The notes beneath the pieces are model-generated. The model ran no database searches. It was not told where the DNA came from and was given only the letters and a program-made list of their open reading frames with translations. A stretch of DNA of 64,000 nt from Sweltsa coloradensis (Eukaryota; Arthropoda; Insecta; Plecoptera; Chloroperlidae), in NCBI GenBank assembly GCA_024449915.1, contig JAMZAV010005023.1, positions 36,191 to 100,190 on the forward strand. The letters run 5' to 3'. Shown one piece after another: positions 30,673 to 42,003 of the stretch. Both the position numbers and the translations under genes were made by a program. Every line of letters begins with the position of its first letter. Within the stretch, counting starts at the first letter, position 1.

Positions 30673-31037
30673 CACACTTGCACACACAGACATTACATAC
30701 ACATACTCAAACACACACACGCATATGTAAACGCACAAACACAAACACTCATTTGAATTCATAAGAATAGCATGTTATTTTATTGTAAATTAATTGTACA
30801 TTTTCGCTTGCTATGAACGTCCTTATACTTGATTCAATTGTAATTATCTTATTGCTATGTATATTGTATGTTAAAAATAATCCTGCAATATAGCTTTAAT
30901 TATGTGTAAGGTACCTGGTAGTAAGACACAATTGTGTAATGGGGCTTTGCTCTGATTCTTACTTCAATCAATGTGCATTGTATAAGGGTTATTACATGTA
31001 TTAATCTGTACTGTGTAATGACATTGAAAATAAATAA
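30287..31037 (+). mobile_element. Jockey-superfamily LINE 3' end
   Basis: C-terminal coding sequence (30287-30672), then a 365-bp 3'UTR with a CA-rich stretch (30668-30745), ending in the (ATA)n run. Heavily 5'-truncated and inserted in a Family A element. Confidence 0.65.
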
Positions 31038-31177
<140 letters not shown>

Positions 31178-31199
31178 GACAAGAAGAAACAAGAAACGT

Positions 31200-31729
31200 C
31201 GAGACCACGTGGAAGAAAAAAATTGACAAGTATAGTGAACTTGCAATTGAGATCAAGAAGATGTGGAAACAGAAAAAGGTAAATACAATCCCATTCATTA
31301 TATCAGCCAACGGCATCATACCGAAGAAGCTACATGAAAGCATTAAACAACTAGATCTTCAACCCAATGTATACATCGAGACTCAAAAGGCAGTAATACT
31401 CAACACGTGTAGAATAGTTCGTAAATTTCTAAACTAAGAATGATACTTCGAGATTTCGAGACAGCTTCCATCCTGACATGGTTTTCGTGGTTTCCCATAG
31501 TCCGAAGAGCAAATGCTAGGATGGCGACGAGAAATCGGCCACGACCGTACACAGCAGAAAGAAAACATCATCTACAAACAATATTACAATTTATAAATGA
31601 CTTATTTTAGTTAGAGTTAAGACAAAAGTAATAATGTATGTAATAGGTACACATGGAAGTACTTGACGTAAGTCCGTACAACATGTTAGCTCCGGTTTTA
31701 ACCGAGTTTGTATGAAATACATCCAATAA

Positions 31730-31732
<3 letters not shown>
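31200..31732 (+). mobile_element. Second LINE 3' end with AAT tail
   Basis: A frame ending at the stop near 31437 reads KIDKYSELAIEIKKMWKQKK, TIPFIISANGIIPKKLHESI, QKAVILNTCRIVRKFLN. This KYxDLAIEIxRMW...VIxAxGxIPK...LQKAVLLxTxxIxRKxL pattern is the conserved tail of a widespread group of invertebrate reverse-transcriptase proteins; I cannot name the clade securely. A 290-bp 3'UTR leads into the next AAT run. Confidence 0.6.

Positions 31733-31816
<84 letters not shown>
31733..31816. repeat. (AAT)n microsatellite
   Basis: About 28 AAT units, tail of the LINE before it. Confidence 0.9.
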
Positions 31817-31817
<1 letters not shown>

Positions 31818-32000
31818 GAATATTACTCCCAGAAACTAGAGACGAGCTCTGGCTATCGTCGTTGGAGACACCTTCCCTTTCTTTGATGACCTTCCGACGA
31901 CGATGACAATGACAATCACAACGGACCATGAAAGGACGATGACGATTGCGACGTGAGTAACCCCTTTCCTCCCCATACGACGGATGCTTCCATCCCAATA
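31817..32000 (+). mobile_element. Family A middle fragment
   Basis: AATATTACTCCCAGAAACTA through GATTGCGACGTGAGTAACCC; both ends missing. Confidence 0.75.
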
Positions 32001-32039
32001 AAATAAAAAACCAAAAATAACAATTAAAATTTTAGATTT

Positions 32040-32105
32040 ATTAACTTATAATATCACTGGCGGCGCATATAATCGTATAGGCCTTCTAGTTTCTCTCGTC
32101 GTCTC
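32040..32105 (+). mobile_element. LINE-B terminal hairpin, loop-shortened
   Basis: TATCACTGGCGGCGCATATA, CTAGTTTCTCTCGTCGTC. Confidence 0.55.
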
Positions 32106-32629
32106 TTTTTGTCGAGTAGAGACTTACCTGTAGTGCCGACGATAAAAACCAATCATTAGATCAATACTGATCAATTAGTATCGGGACACTGTAAGACGAT
32201 TCATCCTATAGTCCAAATTCCATGTTACACCATTAGGACCAATTGGGAATTTTTATATAGAGTTACAAATTTTTGTATGCGTGTACTACACACCCAAATA
32301 GTCATTTTCAGACCGGAAGTCCATTCGTATCGCCATCCATATACTTATGGCGGCCATCTTTAAAGATGGCGTCAAAGTATAATAAGATTACAACATTTCG
32401 GAGGCATCTTTGCATGTGGCAACACTATTGCCGTTAAATCGACCTTAAGGATCTCAAATATGGCATCAGAATAAGTATTTCGTTGATTTTGAGGCCGTAA
32501 ATTGCAACTTTTACACATTTTAAGACAATTTTGTCACAGAATTTCTTAGTCTACGACAGTCTAGTTGACTTCCCCCTTACGTTCCACCCTTTTGGTAAAA
32601 TATATGTATTTATAAACTTTCTTATAAAC
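32106..32629. other. Unassigned, with YY1-like motif palindrome
   Basis: 32342-32372 reads GGCGGCCATC-TTTAA-AGATGGCGTC, an imperfect palindrome of the motif also found in the TIRs of 19669-23456. No ORF. Possibly a transposon end. Confidence 0.35.
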
Positions 32630-32880
32630 TACATTATCACAGGAGACGCAATATGACCTAACGGTTGACGCGCCCTTAAACCTAATAATCTACAATAACT
32701 TTACCGATGACGACAACCATGACAACACAACCGATGACCTAGACAATGACGACTGCAACGTAGGATCCCTCTCTTTCCATCTCCCCTGCCCGTGACTGAT
32801 AAGTGCGTTTCCTCCCCATATCCCCTAGGCTACAGTGATGCATTATGACCTAACGGTTGACCCGTCCTTATTCCAAAAAA
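32630..32880 (+). mobile_element. LINE-B/Family A terminal chimera and Family A 3' half
   Basis: 32636-32690 starts like LINE-B (ATTATCACAGGAGACGCAAT) and ends like Family A (AACGGTTGACGCGCCCTTAAA). 32700-32880 is a Family A 3' half with a decayed hairpin. Confidence 0.7.
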
Positions 32881-32882
32881 AT

Positions 32883-33352
32883 ATATCACCTCATAAACAT
32901 CAGCTTGAAAGAAGGGTAGTAACTTCTCGCCGAAACTAGAGGCCAGTTTTGGCGATCGTCGTCGGGGACACCTCACTTATCCCTTGACGACCTACCCGAC
33001 GACGATGAAAATGACACAACGAACGATGACTTTGATAATTGATCATGGAGGCTGGTTCTGACCAGCATGGGATTTTCCTTCACACATCCCCTAGGCTAGA
33101 GTGGCGCATTATGACTAAACGTTCGACGCGCCCTAAATCCGAATAAAAAAAAAACTCTTTATACGAAGAACGAACATATGATTATATGATTTCGGCGACA
33201 AACTTGATACATTTCTCATATCAAGTTATAATCAATATTCTCATCAAACACACCATAAACTCAAATCGTAAACAAACAATATCACAAGTTATGCAATTTG
33301 GCCAAACCGATTAAGTTGCCCTAGGTTCTCACGTCGTTCTCTTTCTCTTTTC
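32883..33352 (+). mobile_element. Family A plus LINE-B tail block, copy 2
   Basis: Same truncation point (AACATCAGCTTGAAAGAAGG), same GACTTTGATAATTGATCATG junction and same LINE-B 3'UTR as 11894-12345, with scattered substitutions. Confidence 0.8.
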
Positions 33353-34605
33353 TGTCTTCTCACACGCTCCACACAGTCATTGAGTAATACTGAAGAAGGG
33401 TACTGAAGTGGCCGACGGCCGAGTCTGTTGCCTTCCCCTTACCGGCGGCTGGTTCTGACCAGCACGGTTGTATCCTCCCCACGTCCCCTAGGATAGAGTG
33501 GCGCATTATGACAACTGTTGACGCGCCCTTAATCCCAATATTAACTAAATATAAACAATCCCTTTAAGATTCCTTCACAGTATTCTCACACGCTCAACAC
33601 AGTCATTGAGTAATACTGAAGAAGGGTACTGAAGTGGCCGACGGCCGAGTCTGTTGCCTTCCCCTTACCGGCGGCTGGTTCTGACCAGCACGGTTGTGTC
33701 CTCCCCACGTCCCCTAGGATAGAGTGGCGCATAATGACCTAACTGTTGACGCGCCCTTAGTCCCAATATATTAACTAAATATAACAATTCCTTTAAGATT
33801 CCTTCACAGTATTCTCACACGCTCAACACAGTCATTGAGTAATACTGAAGAAGGGTACTGAAGTGGCCGACGGCCGAGTCTGTTGCCTTCCCCTTACCGG
33901 CGGCTGGTTCTGACCAGCACGGTTGTGTCCTCCCCACGTCCCCTAGGATAGAGTGGCGCATATTGACCTAACTGTTGACGCGCCCTTAATCCCAATTCAC
34001 TTACTTAATATAACAATCCCTTTAAGATTCCTTCACAGTATTCTCACACGCTCAACACAGTCATTGAGTAATACTGAAGAAGGGTACTGAAGTGGCCGAC
34101 GGCCGAGTCTGTTGCCTTCCCCTTACCAGCGGCTGGTTCTGACCAGCACGGTTGTGTCCTCTTCACGTCCCCTAAAATTTAAATTTTTATCGTCGGAAAC
34201 CTGTTATAGGGTGCATTTAGCTCCTCTTCAGGTGAACGACGTATGTGCGGATAGGAAATTGTGAAGGGATGTCCGAGGGCTGTTTAAGAGGACTCAATCC
34301 CTTGCATTCGCCTTAACGACTGAGGAAAACCTCGGAAAAAACCTTCAGTCAGGATTGCCGGTCTCGACGGGATTCGAACCCGGAACCTCCCGAATCAGAG
34401 TCAAGCGCTTAGCGCTCGAGCCAACACTGTCGGTCACGTCCCCTAGGATAGATTGGCGCGTAATGACCTAACTGTTGACGCGCCCTTCATCCCAATATAC
34501 TTACTTAATATAACAATCCCTTTAAGATTCCTTCACAGTATTCTCACACGCTCAACACAGTCATTGAGTTATACTGAAAAAGGAAGGGTACTGTCGGTAC
34601 TGACC
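33353..34605 (+). repeat. 229-bp tandem array of a Family A derivative, five units
   Basis: Unit starts at 33353 (partial), 33561, 33790, 34019 and 34509 (truncated). Each unit has CACACGCTCAACACAGTCAT, TACTGAAGTGGCCGACGGCC, GGCTGGTTCTGACCAGCACG, CCCCTAGGATAGAGTGGCGC, a terminal loop ACCTAACTGTTGACGCGCC and a linker TTAACTAAATATAACAATCC. The 3' two thirds are Family A-like; the first third is not. Units are nearly identical, pointing to recent amplification. The fourth unit carries a SINE. Confidence 0.92.
34175..34433 (-). mobile_element. tRNA-derived SINE with 12-bp target-site duplication
   Basis: TCACGTCCCCTA at 34163-34174 and 34434-34445 flanks it. On the minus strand the head reads CGACAGTGTTGGCTCGAGCG (A-box) and GGTTCCGGGTTCGAATCCCG (exact B-box), tRNA-spaced; the body follows and ends in an A/T-rich tail next to 34175. 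A pol III promoter is therefore plausible. Related copies: 36585-36760 and 59716-59958. Confidence 0.88.
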
Positions 34606-34644
34606 AACAAGCCGGTGACAGGGTTTGGTTTTTGTTTCTGTTAG

Positions 34645-35022
34645 GAGCTGAAAAACTTTCTAAATTTTACATTTAAAGTAACTTATTTAACAAAATTTTA
34701 GTAATACCATGCCAATTTCAATGACGATCGCGTTGTGAGAATCCCCCTTTTCTCCCCCAACCCGTGGCTGGTTCTGACCAGCATGGGGCTAATCCTCCCC
34801 ATATCCTTTTGGCAGAGGGGTTTCTTTAAATGACCTAACGGTTGAGGGCGCCTTAAACCCCAAAAAACGATTAACAAATACACATCGCCCCATTTTATTT
34901 TCTAATACATTAGAAAACAATATTATCATCAAACACACCAAAAACTCATACCACCAAATTTTTTAAATTTCACGGGGGCAGAATAGACGTTACGAGAAAC
35001 CCCAAAGTTTCTCACGTCTTTG
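34645..35022 (+). mobile_element. LINE-B 3' end interrupted by Family A
   Basis: 34650-34705 LINE-B last codons; 34720-34870 Family A 3' half (CCGTGGCTGGTTCTGACCAG); 34895-35022 LINE-B 3'UTR end with degraded hairpin. Confidence 0.6.
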
Positions 35023-35079
35023 CAATGGATTTTTTTTAATTTGATTCGCCATTATGATATAAAAACAATTACGACTCTT

Positions 35080-35350
35080 AGAAATCTTGGCTAGCACACT
35101 GAACTAACTGGGAAACCCCAAAGTCGTTTTTAGACGGGTGAGTAAGCATGGTTGAGTACCCGGAAACATTCTTTTTTCCCCCTACCTCGGGGGGCGTGGA
35201 AACGGGGGGGGATGGGGGGGAAACCCCCCCCCACTTGTTGGCTTGACCCAAAGCCGTTAGGGGTTTCTTTTTGCTAACTTATAGTTGTTGGGTGATTTTT
35301 AGGATTTTTACTACGTGGGGACTTGAAAAAAAAAGGGAAGGTTTTTTTTT
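35080..35350 (+). mobile_element. Repeat H copy 2, noisy
   Basis: CAAAGTCGTTTTTAGACGGG, TGGTTGAGTACCCGGAAACA and a degraded right arm plus tRNA-like GGGTGATTTTTAGGATTTTT correspond to 8823-9062. Confidence 0.45.
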
Positions 35351-35735
35351 AAAATTTTTAAAAAGTTTCGGTAAAATGTAATTTGCGAGACTAACAAGCC
35401 TGATTTTTTTAAATTTAGATATTCTTTTATTGTGGTGAAATGTTTTCACTCCCAAGCAGACTTCGACCGTTTTTTAGTCAGGTTAAATCTTCAATGAAAT
35501 ATTAGCATCAAAATGTAAACCCTTTTTTTCAAATTAAAATTCGCCTAAAAACGTGTTTTAGGCCACTACCAAAGGGGATTTTTTTAAAAAAAAACTCGCC
35601 TACTGCGAAAAACCTCCGGGGGCTGGGGCTTCGCCCACCCAAACCCCGTAGTCAAATTAAGTGTACCCCCCCCCCCCCTTATCAAAAAGTTCCTACGTAT
35701 GGACACACCATTCATTTATTTAAATTTCAAAATCG
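35351..35735. other. Unassigned noisy stretch
   Basis: Homopolymer-rich; no feature recognised. Confidence 0.3.
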
Positions 35736-36029
35736 GGGCAATAATTTCCCAAAAACCCTTTAAAGAGCTTAGTTTTTTCACGTCGTCGTCAATTAATTCC
35801 ATGAAATTTTATTTTTCTTTAAAATATGACAAAATTTAATTATCTGAAAACAATACCCGGAAAGCAATAGGCCACACCCGGTTTTAACGCCCTAGTTTCT
35901 CTCACGCCGCACGTTTGGGGTATACTCATTGGTTTGTCCCCTTTTAATCCATCAGTCCCGTACTCGTCGGGATTTTTCCCCCCCCTCCCCCTTAAAAGAC
36001 TTCTCCGACTCAAGACCTACAAAAACCTT

Positions 36030-36325
36030 CCGGGCCCTTCTTCATATGAAAAGGCGACAAACTTCTAAATTTCCACCCTAGTATTCTATTTAAATAAATT
36101 TTAATTCACATCATACCTTTCTTTATTTTTTAATTTCATTCACTACATAACTTCTATTTTGCTAAACTTTTATCATCGTCAATTTATTTTGTTATTTATA
36201 CACTTAGAAAACAATCTAATCATCAAACATACCTGCATTACTCATCTCATTTACTTTCAGTCACAGGCGGCGCAATATGACCTAACCGGTTGAAGCGCCC
36301 TAGTTTCTCACGTCGTCGTCGTATA
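36030..36325 (+). mobile_element. LINE-B 3' end
   Basis: CTTCATATGAAAAGGCGACA, 3'UTR, intact GGCGGCGCAATATGACC hairpin and (CGT)n tail at 36318. Confidence 0.75.
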
Positions 36326-36584
36326 TACAGACATGTGGATTTCCTGCCTATAACGACTATTGGAGATTAAAGACTTAACAAATTAACTCCAAACCTAAAA
36401 CTATTTGCCTATTCCTTGTAACAGCCCCACCTGCATCAGACAACACGCGGGGACGTTATGCAATTAAATATCTCACTGATAATGGTTTGTTTAGTGGTCA
36501 ATGACAACACGCACGATGAAAGTTTGCGATTCATGCCCCTCCACAAGTGTCTGACTAGAAGCGGGTAGTACAATGTGTTGTCTG
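36326..36584. other. Unassigned spacer
   Basis: No feature recognised. Confidence 0.4.
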
Positions 36585-36760
36585 TCCAGGGCTGTTTAAG
36601 AGGACTCAATACCTTGCATTCGCATTAACGATTGAGGAAAACCTCGGACAAAACCTTCAGTCGGGATTAAGCGTCTGGACGGGATTTAAACCCGGGACGT
36701 CCCGAATCAGAATGGCTTGCTTAACGCTCGAGCCAGCACTGTAGTTTGTCCGTATGGTCT
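36585..36760 (-). mobile_element. tRNA-derived SINE, second copy
   Basis: GGGCTGTTTAAGAGGACTCA, CATTCGCATTAACGATTGAG and, near the head, GGGATTTAAACCCGGGACGT correspond to 34300-34430. B-box is mutated (TTTAAA for TTCGAA). Confidence 0.75.
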
Positions 36761-36770
36761 TTCCCGGTTT

Positions 36771-37163
36771 CCCCGTCTGGGCCCGGGGTAGAATTGGTCC
36801 CCGTCTGGGCCGGGGTAGAATTTGGCCCATAGCATACAAGGCGATTTGAGAGAAAAAGTCCACCTCGCAAACATCAGCTAGTATGAAGGGTAGTATTTTA
36901 CTCTCCGGAATTAGATGCGAGCTCTGACAATCGTCGTTGGGGAACTTGCCCTCTTCCCTTGACAACCCCTCGACGACGATGACGACAATGACACCACGAA
37001 CGATGACAAAGATAATTTCGACCGTGACGTGAGAACCCCCTGTTCTCCCATTACCCGTGGCTAGTTCTGACCAGCATGGACTCCTCCGCCGCCAACCCCT
37101 CCTAGGTTAGAGTGGTACATTATGACCTAACGGTTGACGCGACATTAATCCAAATAAACCAAA
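36771..37163 (+). mobile_element. Family A with duplicated head
   Basis: CCCCGTCTGGGCCCGGGGTA occurs at 36771 and, minus a C, at 36799: a 28-bp direct duplication of the 5' end. The remainder is complete. Confidence 0.85.
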
Positions 37164-37387
37164 CTAGAGCATGGCTCTGTAATAACAAAAGGCGATTCAA
37201 AGAAAACTTTACCTCGCAACATCTACTAGAAAGAGGGAAGTAACATTTATAACTCCCCGAATCTAGAGGTGAGCTCTGGCAATCGTCGTCGAGGACACCC
37301 ACCCTTTCCCTTGGCGATACACTTTCCCTAGGCTAGAGAGGCGTTTTATTACCTAACAGTAGACGCACCCTTAATCCAAATAAACAA
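37164..37387 (+). mobile_element. Family A lacking the GAC tract
   Basis: Starts at ACTAGAGCATGGCTCTG, passes to TCGAGGACACCCACCC and jumps to CCCTAGGCTAGAGAGG; ~130 bp internal deletion. Confidence 0.75.
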
Positions 37388-37479
37388 AAAAAATATATAA
37401 AAAATAAAAAATACAGTTTGATAAACTCATATAAGATGATAACTAAGTAACAAAAAATTCACTACATTATTAGCTTATA

Positions 37480-37540
37480 GAATATCACTGCGGCTTAGTT
37501 TGACCTGAAGGTTAAAGCGCATTGCTTCTCTTGCGTTTTA
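37480..37540 (+). mobile_element. LINE-B terminus, diverged
   Basis: ATATCACTGCGGCTTAGTTT, GACCTGAAGGTTAAAGCGC; like 10640-10690. Confidence 0.45.
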
Positions 37541-37599
37541 TATCCATCATATCGTTGAGTATTGGCTGCATTATCCTAACGTATAATATTTGCGAATTA

Positions 37600-37700
37600 A
37601 AGAGGCGATCTCTGGCAATCGTCGTCGGGGAATCACACCCCTGCCCTTGAGGACATCCCCGACGACGACGAGTATGACCATGTGACCGATGATGAGGTCC
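37600..37700 (+). mobile_element. Family A middle fragment
   Basis: GAGGCGATCTCTGGCAATCG to GACGACGACGAGTATGACCA; downstream 37700-37915 is unassigned. Confidence 0.65.
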
Positions 37701-37918
37701 CCTCCAATTTTCATCAAGATCGCATATGCCGTTTGCCCGGTAGAGAGCGAACAAACATACAGAAAAACAAACAAAACAAAAAAAAATTTTCGGACCAAAA
37801 TGTTTTGAGGGGTCAGTGAAATTGAAATCTTTGCTTCGCTCATCCAATCACATGGGGCACAACATGAAGCACCCGAGATTCTCACGGTGTCGTCTAAAAC
37901 TCTGACATTCTATAAGGG

Positions 37919-38276
37919 GTCTGGGCCCGGGGTAGAATTGGCTCAGAGCATGGCTCTGCTAATCGTAAAAGGCGATTCAAGAGAAAACGTCCACCTCGCA
38001 AACATCAGCTAGTATGAAGGGGAAGGGTAGTATATTACTCCCCGAATCTAGAAGCGAGCTCTGGCAATCGTCGTCGGGGACTAGGCTCCCTTCCCTTGGC
38101 GACCCCTCGACGACGATGACGACAATGACGACAGCGACGTGAGAACGCCCCTTTCCTCCCCTTACCCATGGCTGGTTCTGATCAGCATGGACTCTCCTCC
38201 CCCCCTCCCCTAGGCTAGAGTGGTGCATTATGACCCAACGGTTGACGCGTCCTTAATCCAAATAAACCAAAAAAAA
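37919..38276 (+). mobile_element. Family A, full length
   Basis: GTCTGGGCCCGGGGTAGAAT to TTAATCCAAATAAACC; short GAC tract (GACGACAATGACGACAGCGA). Confidence 0.88.
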
Positions 38277-38771
38277 ACTAAACCCCCTGAAGTGACCAAT
38301 AGTTTTCCTTAAATATTTTGTTTTTGATGTTGCATACAGGGATAATAATTTGTAATTCAGCATATCAACTAATCTACTAAGAAAAATGTGCTCTTTCACG
38401 TGAGCGATTATTCTTTTTCCCCAACTTTAAGTTTGGCCTACAGGGTGGCATCAATTAGTGGCTATACAAATTAATATTGTGGTGTTTAAAAAATTGGTCA
38501 GGAAATTTTCCATTTCTAAAAAAACTCATTTGTATGACCCGTCCCAGAATGTACTTCATTTTTCTAAATAGCTTTTGACCAAAGATTTTGTAGAAATATT
38601 GCCCAAATGAGATTAAAAATGAACAATTTCGTTTTTCAATATGTAAATTAAGATAAAAATTATTTTTCAAGTGAAATAAAAAGCCGAAAAAAGCTCCGCT
38701 TTTGCGTTTCATGGGTGAACAATTTTTTTTTGACATTACCAAATGTGCTAGATATATTTAAATTACGTTTA
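38277..38771. other. Unassigned AT-rich stretch
   Basis: A 95-codon minus-strand ORF (38455-38742) is K/F/N-rich as expected from AT-rich DNA; no domain recognised. Confidence 0.4.
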
Positions 38772-39222
38772 CTCCGTCTGGGCCCGGGTTAGAATTGATC
38801 ATAACTCTGCTTATCGTAAAAGACGATTCCTAAGAAAAAGTAAAAAAAAAGTAAAAAAAAGTAAAGGGGATTTATTACTCCCTAAAACTAAGGGCGAGCT
38901 CTGGCCATCATCAAGAGAAAAAGTCCACCTCGCAAACATCAGCTAGTAAGAGGTGAGTATATTTGTCCCCAAACCTAGAGGCGAGCTCTGGCAATCGTCG
39001 TCGGGGACACCTCCCCTTTCCCTAGACAACATCCCCGCGACGACGACAATGTCACAACGAACGATGACAAAGACGATTGTGCCCACGACGTGAAACCCCC
39101 TCCTTTCGTCACCCTCGTCGTGGCTGGTTCTGAACAGCATGCCCTTCCTCCTACATCCCCTCAGCTAGAGTGACGCATTATGACCTAACGGTTGTCGCGC
39201 CCTTAATCCGAACAAATAAATA
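38772..39222 (+). mobile_element. Two Family A copies fused
   Basis: The first runs from CTCCGTCTGGGCCCGGGTTA to GGGCGAGCTCTGGCCATCATC and then returns to AAGAGAAAAAGTCCACCTCG of a second copy, which continues to AATCCGAACAAATAAA. A (GTAAAAAAAA)n slip lies at 38840. Confidence 0.8.
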
Positions 39223-39412
39223 CCTTACAGTTGACACCTTTAAACTTATAACTCAAAAATCTATATTTTAAAAATAAACTTTAAAACGATATTCCTAATT
39301 CCATAATCTTATGTGACTTACACAAGCGTTTCATTATCTTATACTAACAATATCACAGGCGGCGCAATATGACCTAACTGTTAGATACGGCCCAGTTTCT
39401 CACGTAGTATTC
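39223..39412 (+). mobile_element. LINE-B 3'UTR end and hairpin
   Basis: ATCACAGGCGGCGCAATATG then AACTGTTAGATACGGCCC: right half of the stem is lost. Confidence 0.55.
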
Positions 39413-40117
39413 GTTGGGGCTTGTTATTCCAATACAAGTACAACAAACACAAGTTCTTTGTTTTTATGTGGGGTAAGCCATTTAATCAGGTAATTGAATA
39501 TTTGCCTAATAAATTAAAATGAATTATAAATAGTCAGTTGTGTGGTTTGCTTGGACGTTCGAGCACTTCTTCGAGTAGCCCTGTCGAGCATAGAACCACA
39601 CATCGACAAACTTGTGTCAGGGAAGCAGGCACAGCAGTCTCACTAGGTTAGTACAAGTAGAACTATTCAATTTCCATCAGATATAATACCCATTATTTAT
39701 TTACTAACCGCCGATTAAATGTGAATGTGGTTAGCGTAATCTGGGCGTAATAAGGAGTACTAAAGTCACGCTGTTGGGTTCGTACTCTGTTAAAAATTTA
39801 TTTATTTGTTGTGTTAACTGTTATAATAGTTAGAAAATAAAATATGTTGGTTTACGTGTAATGTTCCTGATATCGTCTAGGAAAACGGTTGAAAAAACGT
39901 TAAGAGAAGACCCTGTGAGCCGTTTATTAAAAAGTATGATAGTATGAATGGCTTGACGCGCGGAAACAGGCCCTTTAGGAACGAACCCAAGATTAGAAAC
40001 AACCACGATTATAAACGCGCAATCCTAACTTTAAATTATTAGTTATACATCATCATAATAAACACACTCAAAAGATTAACAATCGATAATGAGTATTTTA
40101 TAAATACATTTTTAACG
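39413..40117. other. Unassigned stretch
   Basis: About 700 bp without ORF over 60 codons, tRNA or recognised repeat; one of the quieter parts of the window. Confidence 0.45.
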
Positions 40118-40680
40118 ATGGCCGTCTGGGACCGGGGAGAAATTGCCCAGAGCATGGCTCTGCTAATCGTACAAAGCGATTCAAGAGAAAAATTCACCTC
40201 GCAAACATCATCTAGTATGAGGGGTAGTATTTTACTCCCCGAAAATAGAGACGAGCTCTTTCGATCGTCGTCGGGGACCTTGCCTCCTTTCCTTGACGAC
40301 CCGACGACGACGAGAACTTCTTCAAACTCAAAGGCCTTTAGGCCTTTGCGTCATGTGCCTACAACGAGCCTAAGCTCTTAATAGGATCATCTGAATTAAT
40401 TAAAGCACCTGACATATTTATACTTGTCTATAAGATTACCGTTACTACCTTTGCAGGTAGTGCCGGAGTTATTACCTTGACGACCCGTTCGACGACAATG
40501 ACGACAATGACACAACGAACGATGACGAAGACAATGACGACCACGACGTGAGAACCCCCCTTTCCTTCCCATACCCGTGGCTGTTTCTGACCAGCATGGG
40601 CCCCTCCTCCCCACCCCCCTAGGTTAGAGTGGTGCATTACGACCTAACGGTTTACGCGTCCTTAATAAAAAAATAAACAT
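40118..40680 (+). mobile_element. Family A with 135-bp interior insertion
   Basis: 40118-40328 head to GACGACGACGAGAAC; 40329-40465 unrelated (with AAAGGCCTTTAGGCCTTTG palindrome); 40466-40680 resumes at ACCTTGACGACCCGTTCGAC to the tail. Confidence 0.75.
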
Positions 40681-41060
40681 CTAGCTTTCGTCGTCGGGGA
40701 CAACTTCTCTTTCCCTTGACGACCTCCACGATGACGATGACAATTACACAACAAACGATGACAATGACGATGACGACCTCGACGTGAGAAACCCCCTACC
40801 TCCCCTTTCCCCTGGCTGGTTCTGACCAACATGGAACACTTCTCCCCATATCCCCTAGTCTAGAGTGGCGCATTTTTACCTAACGGTTGACGCGCCCTTT
40901 ATCCAATTAACCAAAAAAGACGACCACGACGTGAGAATCCCCCCACCCCCCTTTTAAGAATCACATACCGTTCCTGGTTCTGACCAGCATTGGATTGTCC
41001 TCTCTAATGACCTGACGGTTGACGCGTCTTAACCCAAATAAATTGGGGTAAAATCCACAT
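40681..41060 (+). mobile_element. Two 5'-truncated Family A copies in tandem
   Basis: 40683-40916 from AGCTTTCGTCGTCGGGGACA to AATTAACCAAAAAA; 40917-41060 from GACGACCACGACGTGAGAAT to TTAACCCAAATAAATT. Confidence 0.8.
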
Positions 41061-41084
41061 AAACAAAAACTTATTAAGAACTTT

Positions 41085-41272
41085 TATTATTTCATGATAA
41101 CGGCGTCACAGTTTAAAAATGACACAAAATAATGTTTATCCAAATAAAATGCACATCAAAGGTATTTTATTTTTTCATTTAAATAAATAATATTTCGTTA
41201 GCTATTTCTAGCATATCTATCATTTTCTTTTTTTATGTACCTACTTAGAAAACAATATACTCATCTAACACA
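41085..41272 (+). mobile_element. LINE-B 3'UTR fragment
   Basis: TTATTTCATGATAACGGCGT to GAAAACAATATACTCATCTA; the hairpin is replaced by a Family A head. Confidence 0.65.
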
Positions 41273-41273
41273 C

Positions 41274-41612
41274 GCTGGGCCCGGGGTGGAATTGGCCCAG
41301 AGCATGGCTCTGCTAATCGTGAAAGGCGATTCAAGAAAAAAGTCCACCTCGCAAACATCAGCTAGTAAGAGCGGAGTATATTACTTACCGATACTAGAGG
41401 CGAGCTCTGGCAATCGTCGTCGGGGACCTTGCCCCCTTCCCTTGACGACCACCCGGCGACGATGACAATGACATAACGAACGATGACAAAGACGAGGACG
41501 ACCAATTCTCACCAACATGGGCCCCTTCCTCCCATATCCCTTAGGCTAGAGTGGTGCATTATGACCTAACGGTCGACGCGTCCTTAATCCCAATTTACCA
41601 ATAAATAAATAA
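41274..41612 (+). mobile_element. Family A, full length minus hairpin
   Basis: GCTGGGCCCGGGGTGGAATT to TTAATCCCAATTTACC; GGCTGGTTCTGACC reduced to AATTCTCACCAACATGGG. Confidence 0.85.
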
Positions 41613-41631
41613 AAATGATTTAATTATTTTA

Positions 41632-41695
41632 CAATATTACAGCCAACGCTATGTGACCTTAGCTTGAAACGCAATAGTTTCTCACGTCGTCATGG
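41632..41695 (+). mobile_element. LINE-B terminus, diverged
   Basis: AATATTACAGCCAACGCTAT, GACCTTAGCTTGAAACGC, TAGTTTCTCACGTCGTCAT. Confidence 0.55.
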
Positions 41696-42003
41696 GTTTC
41701 AGCAAAGATATTTGGTTTCAGTACCAATTTTGTCAGCTATCAAGGGTCGGTCACACACATCCCTTAGTTTACAGTGGCTTACAGGGAACCTATCGGTTTG
41801 CGTGCCTTGACACCATACACAAAACAACGTCTCGTGCTCTTTGTTCTTCTACTCTGTCTTGGCCCGAAGCAGTGGCGTAACTTCTATTCAGGGGCCCCCG
41901 GGAAAAAAATATAATTTGTGGGCAACTATTGATGTCACCCAAACATTATTTATGGTTATTCACTTCTTCGTGGGTAAAGTACAGATGATATTGTACAATA
42001 AAC
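41696..42003. other. Unassigned; possible hAT end
   Basis: CAGTGGCGTAACTTCTATTC followed by GGGGCCCCCGGG at 41871-41902 looks like a common hAT terminus, but no partner end was found. Confidence 0.3.

Larger units (their letters stand above)
34870..36060. other. Low-quality consensus zone
   Basis: Recognisable repeats are stretched by A, C, G and T homopolymers (for example GGGGGGGATGGGGGGGAAAC, a C14 run at 35667). 35740-35910 still shows two LINE-B tails. Indels here should not be read as biology. Confidence 0.6.
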
